From Anaerophaga thermohalophila DSM 12881 (GTDB lineage: Bacteria; Bacteroidota; Bacteroidia; Bacteroidales; Marinilabiliaceae), in assembly GCF_000191885.1 (NCBI RefSeq), contig NZ_AEWI01000013.1, positions 1 to 64,000 on the forward strand: a stretch of DNA of 64,000 bases, written 5' to 3'. A program made the position numbers and the translations under genes. The stretch's first letter is position 1. Each line of letters starts with the position of its first letter. Shown one piece after another: positions 34,840 to 42,167 of the stretch. Under the pieces are notes generated by a model. It did not search any database. It was not told where the DNA came from and worked only from the letters and a program-made list of their open reading frames with translations.

Positions 34840-36147
34840 TTATTTCCGGTCTTCAAAAAATTTATCAAAAACCCGTATCATATATTCATGGTCTTTAACA
34901 CCGGCCAGTTCTCTTACCGAATGCATGGCAAGCATGGGATTTCCAACATCTACCGACCGGATATCCAGTTGTGAGGTGGACACATTCCCCAAAGTGGAGC
35001 CACCTGCCATATCACTTCTGTTGACAAATCTCTGGCACGGAACACCGGCCAGTTGGCATAACGATTCAAAGACGGCACCACTGTCGCCATCGGTGGTATA
35101 TTTTTGGTTAGCATGAATTTTAATGACCGGACCTTGATTAATCAGTGGATGTAGAACCGGATCGTGTTTCTCGGGATGATTGGGGTGCACTGAATGAGCC
35201 ATATCTGCCGATATCATAAACGACCGGTAAATGGCACGCTGGATTGATTCTTCATCGTTTCCGGATTGTTTAAGAATACGGTAGAAAATGTTTTTAAATA
35301 CAGGAGACCCGGCCCCCTGTTTGGTCTGGCTGCCAACCTCTTCATTGTCGAAAATGCAGAGCATCTGAGTGGTTGATGAGGGAGAAGCCTTGGCTATTGC
35401 TTTTACGCCTGCATGAACCATGGCTAAATCATCCAGCCTGGTGCTGGAGATAAATTCATTGTTGGGCCCCATGATGCATCCTCTTGAATGCTCAGAGAGT
35501 GTAATATCAAAATCCAGTATTCGGCTTGCGTCCACACCTGCTTCTCTGGCAAGCAATTCTTTCAGAAATCCTTTCTTCTGGTCTCCTTCATTCAGGATGC
35601 CGAGCAACGGTAGCATGTCTTTTTGTTTATTAAGTTCAACACCTTCGTTAACGGACCGGTTTAAATGAATGGCCAGATTTGGAATAATAACCATTGGCCG
35701 GTTAAAATTGACCAATCTCATGTCGGGAGAAAGTGGGTCATTCCCCTGAACAGCAATCCTGCCTGCCATGGAAAGCGGTCTGTCGAGCCAGCTCATGAGA
35801 ATAGGACCTCCGTAAACTTCGGTATTCAATTTGAGATAATGGTCATCTTCTGTCATTTCCGGTGAGGGTTTAACCTTAAAGGATGGAGAATCACTATGTG
35901 CGCAAATAAGTCTGATGCCCGTTTGGGAAGGCTCTTCTTTGCCTGTAATGAATGCAAACAAGGAGGAACCATTACGGGTTGTGTAATATTTTTTCCCGCT
36001 TTCAAGTGTCCAGGCATCATGTAATTCCAGCTTTTCAAATCCGGCTTTTTCTAGAAGTTTAGATGTGTTTTCAACAACATGATATGGACTGGGACTTTCA
36101 TGGATAAAATCAATCAGTTCGGTGGCAAGTTTCAGTGGCTGTTCCAT
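34840..36147 (-). CDS. M18 family aminopeptidase
   Basis: The enzyme has 435 aa, a dinuclear zinc aspartyl aminopeptidase. Motifs: ICAHSDSPSFKVKP (first metal His), STRLDDLAMVHAG (bridging Asp), FDNEEVGSQTKQGAGS (catalytic Glu and metal Glu) and the C-terminal GGSTLGNVSTSQLDIRSVDVG plus GNPMLAMHSVRE block with the final zinc His. It removes N-terminal acidic or other residues in the cytoplasm; no signal peptide is seen. The length is normal for the family. Convergent with the serine hydrolase gene across a microsatellite. Confidence 0.94.
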   Translation of the reverse strand: MEQPLKLATELIDFIHESPSPYHVVENTSKLLEKAGFEKLELHDAWTLESGKKYYTTRNGSSLFAFITGKEEPSQTGIRLICAHSDSPSFKVKPSPEMTEDDHYLKLNTEVYGGPILMSWLDRPLSMAGRIAVQGNDPLSPDMRLVNFNRPMVIIPNLAIHLNRSVNEGVELNKQKDMLPLLGILNEGDQKKGFLKELLAREAGVDASRILDFDITLSEHSRGCIMGPNNEFISSTRLDDLAMVHAGVKAIAKASPSSTTQMLCIFDNEEVGSQTKQGAGSPVFKNIFYRILKQSGNDEESIQRAIYRSFMISADMAHSVHPNHPEKHDPVLHPLINQGPVIKIHANQKYTTDGDSGAVFESLCQLAGVPCQRFVNRSDMAGGSTLGNVSTSQLDIRSVDVGNPMLAMHSVRELAGVKDHEYMIRVFDKFFEDRK

Positions 36148-36168
36148 TTTATATCTTTTTTAAATACG

Positions 36169-36534
36169 TGAGCCCGCTCTAAAAAGCATCTTTGTTGCCA
36201 GATTCATTGTTGTTTCAAATTTTTGAAACGAACATGAATTTTGGATGGCCAAATTTTCAAAAAGGCATGAACAAAATTGGCTGACGCCGATCTTACGATT
36301 CATCATGAGTTCCATCAGACCAATAACTTAGACTAATTATATACTGATGAAACGAGCATGACAAATTTTGTCACAATCAGAATATGTATAAGTTCTTGCA
36401 TGCGAGTTCCATCAGACCAATAACTTAGACTAATTATATACTGATGAATCCTCAATTAACAACAGGTAACTCCGGTACAAAAATTTAAAACGCCTGGATT
36501 TTGACAAAAATATGCTTTTTATACTGCACTCATA
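36169..36534 (+). repeat. Family B element split by family A units (B3)
   Basis: The left part of B (TGAGCCCGCTCTAAAAAGCA to CAAATTTTTG, to 36225) and the right part (ATCCTCAATTAACAAC to CTGCACTCAT, 36448-36534) are separated by about 220 bp with an A fragment and a whole A unit. The A DNA begins GAAACGAACATG and ends ACTGATGA at the junctions, which defines the A boundaries. Confidence 0.8.
36307..36449 (+). repeat. Family A repeat, tandem partial plus full copy (A6/A7)
   Basis: GAGTTCCATCAGACCAATAA to ATACTGATGAA (36307-36350), then a full unit to 36449. The pair shows that family A can exist head-to-tail with a shared GATGAA joint. Confidence 0.85.
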
Positions 36535-36781
36535 TCTCATTGAATATAGCGATTCTCTACTAACAAAACAAAAGTATCAAGCTTCTGTTTTTTAAAAAAG
36601 GAGTTTTGTTAGCATTCTCTTGATGTGAGACAATTAGCTTTTTGGATTTTCCCTATTTTCCTGAAAAGCTGCGGCGTTATACCAGGATATTTAACATAAT
36701 TTCGATATGATCAAAATTATAAATGATATGTCTTGAAAATTTATATTTTTTGTTATAAATTTACTTAAAGGGATAATAAAA
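36535..36781. other. AT-rich gene-free stretch
   Basis: No ORF. CTAACAAAAC and GTTTTGTTAG near 36560 and 36605 are perfect inverse copies and could form a hairpin with a loop of about 35 nt. Confidence 0.35.
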
Positions 36782-36892
36782 ATGTTTACTGATTCTGAAG
36801 TGGTACAATATTTGAAAATATTACTTTTATTCAGTTATTTAATCCTTTTTTATAAAAGGAGAAGGAGGGCAGAATATAATACTGTTTGCTAA
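36782..36892 (+). CDS. Possible small hydrophobic peptide
   Basis: A 36 aa frame with one hydrophobic segment (LKILLLFSYLILFY) and a basic end (KRRRRAEYN). This is the shape of type I toxins or small membrane peptides. It ends 18 bp before the next gene. There is no homology to cite; it may be chance. Confidence 0.25.
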   Translation: MFTDSEVVQYLKILLLFSYLILFYKRRRRAEYNTVC

Positions 36893-36910
36893 TTTTTAAA
36901 TATTGATGAT

Positions 36911-37207
36911 ATGAAACATTATCGTATAAAAGTAAGAGATGATAAAGCAAAGTTTTTGCAGGAATTGTTGCGTTATCTGGATTTTCTGGATTATGAAGAG
37001 GTAGAGAATTTTTCTGAACCAAGGGTATATACGAATTTTGAACTGAAATCAGGTCAGGAAAAAAAGAAAAGGAAGCAAAGCAAAATAAAAGAACAGGCCT
37101 CTTCTGCAAAGAGTAAGGATAACAAGCAGGAATCATCTGCTGAGAGTTTGCGTGAAGTTCTGGCACGAATTGATCAGATGCGTGACCAGGTCAGGAAAAA
37201 TAAGTAG
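36911..37207 (+). CDS. Small charged protein, possibly an antitoxin-like orphan
   Basis: The protein has 98 aa. The first 33 residues (MKHYRIKVRDDKAKFLQELL...) have the strand-helix look of small antitoxins whose family starts MKT..IKV.DDKA.F..ELL..L. The remainder is a highly charged Lys/Glu/Ser stretch and a C-terminal amphipathic helix (ESLREVLARIDQMRDQVRKN). No toxin gene is adjacent. A strong terminator follows. The function is unknown. Confidence 0.6.
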   Translation: MKHYRIKVRDDKAKFLQELLRYLDFLDYEEVENFSEPRVYTNFELKSGQEKKKRKQSKIKEQASSAKSKDNKQESSAESLREVLARIDQMRDQVRKNK

Positions 37208-37233
37208 TTATTGAATTCTTTGATGAAGTTGAT

Positions 37234-37276
37234 TCGTGCGTCTGCTTCCGAAAGAGTTTTTCTGAAGCAGACGCAC
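37234..37276 (+). terminator. Terminator after the small charged protein gene
   Basis: GTGCGTCTGCTTC / GAAGCAGACGCAC is a perfect 13-bp stem followed by ATTTATTT. The T-run is weak but the stem is strong. Confidence 0.75.
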
Positions 37277-37293
37277 ATTTATTTATACCCAGG

Positions 37294-37502
37294 TAATGTT
37301 TGTCCACAAAGAGCCATTTAATTTGTTAGGCTTGTCCGATAATTACTCATTCCCAAGTAGGTTTTGTAAGGTTTTTTCAAAAAAAGCAAAAAATGCACAT
37401 TCGGGACTCCGTGTTTTCGGCCTTTTCAAGCCTTGTAAATGATACTTTATGAAGGAACGCATGATAGTAAGAAATTATCCCGACTTTATAGACGCTCACT
37501 AA
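37294..37502. repeat. Family D-related element, copy D3
   Basis: A longer, diverged copy (about 209 bp) with ends TAATGTTTGTCCACAAAG and the complement of CTTTATAGACGCTCACTAA. The middle shares CTTGTAAATGATACTTTATG-like bases with D2. Confidence 0.6.
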
Positions 37503-37741
37503 GTAAAGCAATGCTTCGTGTTACTCGTATGGCGCGGCTCTCTTTGCAGAGCAAAGCGGCATAGCCGATCATCGTACCATCCCTATTAATGAACAATATA
37601 TTACCGGAAGTTACCTCAAAAATCGCTAAATTCTTTGAGGGTAAAGAGCTCCATGAATTGAAAAAAAAAAGCTGTTAAACTACAATTTTGCGTCATTGTT
37701 CAAAAAAAATGATGTTTTAGAGCATTTTTTATGCTCTGAAA

Positions 37742-37772
37742 TTTGGTATACACCAAAAACCGTCTATATTTG
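37742..37772 (+). promoter_or_regulatory. Promoter of the HU gene
   Basis: TTTG (37742-37745), 19 bp, then TATATTTG (37765-37772) is a perfect match to the Bacteroidota sigma-ABfr promoter, with a 53-bp A/T-rich leader before the ATG, as expected for a highly expressed gene. Confidence 0.85.
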
Positions 37773-37825
37773 TGGAAAGAAGATTGGGAAACCTATTTTT
37801 TAACCCTAAAAATTAATTTTTTATT

Positions 37826-38098
37826 ATGAACAAAGCTCAATTAATTGAAGCAATTGCTGGTGAATCAGGATTGACTAAAGCCGACGCTAAAAAAGCATTA
37901 GATGGTTTTATTAAAGTAACCGGCAATGCATTGAAAAAGGGAGACCGGATTGCACTGGTCGGATTTGGTTCTTTCTCTGTTTCCAAGAGAAGTGCCCGGA
38001 CTGGTAGAAACCCTCAAACCGGTAAGGAAATCCAAATTCCTGCCAAAAAAGTAGTTAAATTTAAAGCTGGTAGTGATCTTACCGATGCAGTAAATTAA
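37826..38098 (+). CDS. HU family DNA-binding protein
   Basis: The protein has 90 aa: MNKAQLIEAIAGESGLTKAD, then VGFGSFSVSKRSARTGRNPQ with the DNA-intercalating beta-arm, and IPAKKVVKFKAGSDL. A standard histone-like nucleoid protein that bends DNA as a dimer. Its own strong promoter and terminator suggest a single-gene unit. Confidence 0.97.
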   Translation: MNKAQLIEAIAGESGLTKADAKKALDGFIKVTGNALKKGDRIALVGFGSFSVSKRSARTGRNPQTGKEIQIPAKKVVKFKAGSDLTDAVN

Positions 38099-38124
38099 TT
38101 CTTTTTTGGTCAAAAGAATAAGAA

Positions 38125-38161
38125 GGGGGCGTTTCAGTTTTGGAGTGCCCCCTTTTTTTTG
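38125..38161 (+). terminator. Terminator after the HU gene
   Basis: GGGGGC / GCCCCC stem with a longer loop, followed by T8. Confidence 0.85.
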
Positions 38162-38889
38162 CGCCACATAGAGTAGGATATCTTTATCACAGGGGAACGA
38201 CTGTAGTTGTTTTAAAATGTTTTATCGCAGCGAACCAACTGTCTGACGGTAGTTGTTGAGAATATTTTTATCCGGAAATGCTTCGGCAGTGCTCAGAAGT
38301 TGTGATTGCTTTGACATGCAGGATGTTTATATAATTGAAGACCGTAACAGGTATGAAGTTAATCCCGATTTAATCCCGATATTGCTCTCAGTGCCTTTAA
38401 ATGGTTGTCTCTTCACAAAATAATATACTTCCGATTCAAAATCGGTTTTTTCGGAGTTGAAGAAAGGCATCTTCAGAATATTTGCAGCTGTACCCGATCA
38501 GAGTGCAGTTATATTTACACAGGCGGATATCAAGTAAGTGCCCTTTTGCAATGGTTTTCGGAAGTTTAAGAACGGTGTTTCGGAAGATGTTAATGGCTGA
38601 CGGGTATTTGACCATTCCGCTGGCAGGTTTTACCGAAAACTTGAATATTTGGTGGCAGCGGCCATTATGCTGCAACATTTCACATCCTTTATTCGTACAA
38701 GAACAGGCAAGTCTGTCTGGTCATTCCGGCAAAAATATTGCGAACAGTTATTGCTGTGCCGGATGCGAAAAACAATAAAAAGAGTTGATTAATTGAAGAA
38801 TTTTTTTTGAAAAACCAGCGTTGACGTTGAAATAGAGCCGGGTGGTTAAATTTCAGTCTTAAATTGATGGTAAAAATTAAGTTATTTTG
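38162..38889. other. Unassigned region between HU and LytTR genes
   Basis: About 730 bp with only short, unconvincing frames. 38431-38451 holds CCGATT CAA AATCGG TTTTTT, a terminator-like hairpin, so an unannotated small RNA upstream of it is possible. GC content is slightly higher than in neighbouring spacers, and the stretch may be a decayed gene. Confidence 0.4.
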
Positions 38890-38897
38890 TATTTTTG
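38890..38897 (+). promoter_or_regulatory. -7 promoter box of the LytTR regulator
   Basis: TATTTTTG is a perfect TAnnTTTG box 16 bp before the ATG, with a TTG at 38864-38866. Confidence 0.6.
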
Positions 38898-38913
38898 AGC
38901 AAAATCTCAATCT

Positions 38914-39627
38914 ATGAATTGTATTATTATTGATGACGACAAGCTGTCAATAAAAATAATTGAAGAGTTTGTGGGCAGAACAGAGGGTCTGCACCTCGCC
39001 GGGTCTTTTTCCAGCGCGGTGGCGGCCATGAATTCACTTAATCAGCCTGATGCTGAAAAAGTGGATTTGATCTTCCTTGATATTGAGATGCCCGAGATGT
39101 CTGGTATTGAATTTTTGGAATCTATTGATATTATCCCTCAGGTAATTATTTATTCTTCTCAGGAAAAATATGCTCTTGAATCTTATGAATATGATGTTAC
39201 GGATTATCTCTTGAAGCCTGTTCAGTTTGGCCGGTTTATTAAGGCTGTCAACAGAGCAAGAGAGCGCTACGAGAAAAAAGAAAGCCCGGTTAAAGAAAGC
39301 ACCGAAATTTTTATCAAGAACAACGGTTCGCTTGTCCGCATCAAATACGAAGACATCCTTTGGATAGAGGCGCTCGAAAACTATGTGGTACTTAACACGT
39401 TCAGTGAAAAATATACCATTCATTTTACCATGAAGGCGATTGCCGATAAGATGCCATCAGACCGGTTTATGCGTATTCACCGTTCGTTTATCGTTAACTT
39501 CAGCAAAATCAAGGTGATTGAAGATAATTCGGTGGTTATTAAAACCGACAGCGGTACCAAAGTTATCCCGATCGGTAAATCATACAGGGATAAACTGATG
39601 AACGACATTAATCTCATTTCGAAATAG
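38914..39627 (+). CDS. LytTR family response regulator
   Basis: The protein has 237 aa. Receiver domain 1-120: acidic residues IIDDDK, phospho-acceptor Asp in LIFLDIEMPEM, and KPVQFG Lys. LytTR DNA-binding domain 130-230: IFIKNNGSLVRIKYEDILWI, then FMRIHRSFIVN and GTKVIPIGKSYRDKL. Normally partnered by a 7TM or HisKA-like LytS kinase; none is adjacent. It is flanked by its own promoter and a terminator, so it is a single-gene unit. Confidence 0.95.
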   Translation: MNCIIIDDDKLSIKIIEEFVGRTEGLHLAGSFSSAVAAMNSLNQPDAEKVDLIFLDIEMPEMSGIEFLESIDIIPQVIIYSSQEKYALESYEYDVTDYLLKPVQFGRFIKAVNRARERYEKKESPVKESTEIFIKNNGSLVRIKYEDILWIEALENYVVLNTFSEKYTIHFTMKAIADKMPSDRFMRIHRSFIVNFSKIKVIEDNSVVIKTDSGTKVIPIGKSYRDKLMNDINLISK

Positions 39628-39653
39628 TAATTGTTCGTTTCAGGAAATCAAAA

Positions 39654-39688
39654 CGGGATCGCGTTTTTATTCGATCCCTTTTTTTTTG
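39654..39688 (+). terminator. Terminator after the LytTR gene
   Basis: GGGATCG / CGATCCC with a 10-nt loop and T9. Strong on the plus strand. Confidence 0.9.
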
Positions 39689-39706
39689 CAAAATTTTTTG
39701 AAAAAA

Positions 39707-41068
39707 TTAATATTCCCCTGGTAAAAGTAATTCTTCATTATGAAGAATACTCCAGTCTTTCAGCCAGCTGTCGGTTCCAAATGCTCCTTTGAAGCCGGTT
39801 TCCTCAAACCAGCTGTTGTTGAGGTTATAGATTTCTCCCAGTTCACTGTTGGAAGGCAGCAGATTCATGGCATCAATATGCTGTGGATTGTAAAGAATTA
39901 ATGGATTCTCCAGCAAATTGTTTCCATCCTCAAATGCGGCATTGACAATTTCATCCTGTTCCGTTACATCGATTACGGTGTTGGAGTAGACACCCAGAAT
40001 TTGGCGAGCCGAATTGTTCCCGACCATGTAGAAGACATTATTCATAATATTAATGCGTCCGTCAATAAATTGCTGGTAACTATCCAGGTTATCGCCGGAG
40101 TATTCAATGCCGATGCCATGTTTTTGATGCAGAAACAGAGAGTTGGCAATGGTTCCTGCCGAACTGTTGTCGAATCTGGCGGTTTCGCCGTTTTCATCCA
40201 TGCCTTTTCCGATGAGTGTAGCATTACTAATGGCCGGACGTGTTTTCGGATATCCCTCGTAATCACTGAGTTCAATGAGCAGGTCGCCGGTTGCTCCAGC
40301 CTGAAGTCCGACAATAAACTGGCAATTACCGGTGTATCCCAGATCAAAATCGAAAGCATCGTCACCGCAAAAAGCTGAAAGCAGGTAACGTCCGTTAACG
40401 GTTCCCCCGAAAAATTCGAATCCATCATCCCGGTTGGATATTACTTCAACGTATTCGAGGGTGGTTCCGCTGCCGACTCCGCCAAGCGTGAGACCATTGA
40501 TTTCATTTCCGTCTTCAAGTTTGGTTCCTCCATGCCGGATGGAGACATACTTTAAAATTCCCGAATTATCCTTCACATGAGTGCCTCCATACAAAGTTCG
40601 TGAGTCTTCCAGGGGAAGTCCTTCAATGGCGCTTTCGCCGTCGGGCGCATTAACGGGAGCGTTTCCCAATATTATCACGCCACCCCATAAGCCATTGTTT
40701 TCAATGGGTACAGACCCCTCGAGGTCGTCTCCCTTTACGGTGAAGATAATAGGGTTTTCTGAAGTGCCTTCAGCTATTATTTTCCCTCCACGCGCTACAA
40801 CCAGTGCACTTGCATTTTCAGCCTGTCCGGTTTCTGCTCTGATCACTGTTCCGGGCTCAATGGTGAGTGTTTGTCCTTCATTGACGAAGACCACTCCGTC
40901 CAGCAGGTATTCCTTGTCTGCCGTCCAGATTGTTGTTCCTGTGCCTCCGCCATTGTCGGTAATTGTCACATATTCATCGGGAAGAACATATTCCGTTTCC
41001 CGGCATCCGGTGAAGGAGAGGAACAGCAAAATGCTTAATGCGGATAATATAGATTGAATTTTATTCAT
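39707..41068 (-). CDS. Right-handed beta-helix lipoprotein of a phosphate locus
   Basis: The protein has 453 aa with lipoprotein signal ending LSFTGC at about Cys22. Repeating short strands (LTIEPGTVIRAETG, IIAEGTSENPIIFTVKGDD, WGGVIILGNAPVN, LKYVSIRHGGT) are typical of a parallel beta-helix. Similar lipoproteins occur next to phosphate-selective porins in this phylum. Here the porin gene lies 11 bp upstream on the same strand, so the two are cotranscribed. A role in phosphate-source binding at the cell surface is inferred. Confidence 0.75.
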   Translation of the reverse strand: MNKIQSILSALSILLFLSFTGCRETEYVLPDEYVTITDNGGGTGTTIWTADKEYLLDGVVFVNEGQTLTIEPGTVIRAETGQAENASALVVARGGKIIAEGTSENPIIFTVKGDDLEGSVPIENNGLWGGVIILGNAPVNAPDGESAIEGLPLEDSRTLYGGTHVKDNSGILKYVSIRHGGTKLEDGNEINGLTLGGVGSGTTLEYVEVISNRDDGFEFFGGTVNGRYLLSAFCGDDAFDFDLGYTGNCQFIVGLQAGATGDLLIELSDYEGYPKTRPAISNATLIGKGMDENGETARFDNSSAGTIANSLFLHQKHGIGIEYSGDNLDSYQQFIDGRINIMNNVFYMVGNNSARQILGVYSNTVIDVTEQDEIVNAAFEDGNNLLENPLILYNPQHIDAMNLLPSNSELGEIYNLNNSWFEETGFKGAFGTDSWLKDWSILHNEELLLPGEY

Positions 41069-41079
41069 GGGCGGCCTGT

Positions 41080-42097
41080 TTAAAATGATGCTTCAATATT
41101 AAGAAATAATGCGGAAGCCAACTCGGCATTTTTTGCAGCCGGGTAGTGATCCTGATAATTGGCAGCGATTTTGATGTTCTTTATGGGGATGTATTCTATC
41201 CCTGCAATCAGACCTGTTTCATCATTAGCCAGATTCCATGGAACAGATTCACCACTCAGTATGTTGGAATCGATTTTGTCGTACCGGGCAAAAATTCTGG
41301 TGGCAGGGAGAATTAAGAAATCACCGGTAATAGAAAATCCATAAACATCGTGATTGTCCTGAAATTCACGGTTCCAGTGCATGGCATATTCTCCCCCGAA
41401 AGAAAATATTTTATTGGAATAACCGGCGAAAAAAAACTGCTGTTGACTGACTGACTGTCTTCCTGGAGATATCACCATAAATTCGCGTTACAAGGCCATC
41501 AACAGGGTAAACTGTAATTCCCACGGCACCTTTAAAAGTGTCGTCATTTTGGAGACTTGAATAGCCTTCCCCGTTAAAAAATGCAACATCCACATCGAAG
41601 AAGTCCATTTCCAGTTGAGCCTTGGCTCCTATATCGGCACTGGGGCCGAAGTTATACACATCCATGAAGGGTTTGGCGATATAACGTCGTTTCCAGAATT
41701 TTTCCTGAACTTTAAATTGCACTGCATCCTGAAGTCCGAATGTCAGTTTAATGTTTTCAAGGAGTTGATAATAAACAGCAGCAGTTTTAAAATATCCGAA
41801 TCGACGAAGGAGTGAATATTCGGCATCGTTTGGAGAACCAATATCGAGTTTTATTTCAGCCGAAAATTCGGGGGAAATAAAATATTCATATCCCAGATAA
41901 GCGCGGCGTACTTCAAAGGCCGTTTGTTTTTCGCTTCCCTGAAGGGATGTGTTGAAATTGGTAAATATTTTACCGTAAACACTTCCCGAAGGTTCAAATT
42001 TTCCGGTTTGCCCCACTTCCTGGGCACTGATATAGCCAAAAGGCAATAGCAATAGCATTACCCCAGGGAGGGCAATAAAACAGTTTCTTATTCGCAT
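41080..42097 (-). pseudogene. Phosphate-selective porin (OprO/P-like), frameshifted
   Basis: The full protein would be about 338 aa, with signal peptide (PGVMLLLLPFGYISAQ) and OprO/P-like barrel strands (AFEVRRAYLGYEYFISPEFS, FSAEIKLDIGS, GAVGITVYPVDGLVTRIYGD). A run of eight T on the coding strand (41429-41436) breaks the frame after STAVFF: the first frame stops after RRLFQ. Dropping one T continues into FAGYSNKIFSFGGEYAMHWN and the C-terminal IEASF barrel end. The two halves are otherwise intact, so the break is recent, phase-variable or a sequencing error. It lies between the beta-helix lipoprotein and PiT genes. Confidence 0.82.
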
Positions 42098-42112
42098 TTC
42101 CCAACAATTATT

Positions 42113-42152
42113 AAAAAAAAGGGACATTGTCCTGTGTGAAACAATGTCCCTT
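42113..42152 (-). terminator. Terminator after the PiT gene
   Basis: GGGACATTGT / ACAATGTCCC (10-bp stem, 10-nt loop) followed on the minus strand by T8. It separates PiT from the porin and lipoprotein genes. Confidence 0.9.
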
Positions 42153-42167
42153 GGAAAATAGTAAAGA

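Noticed and set aside
36301-36450. Repeated units about 100 bp apart suggested a CRISPR array
   Set aside because: The units are long, imperfect and adjoin directly; there are no uniform spacers of 30-40 bp and no cas genes in the window.
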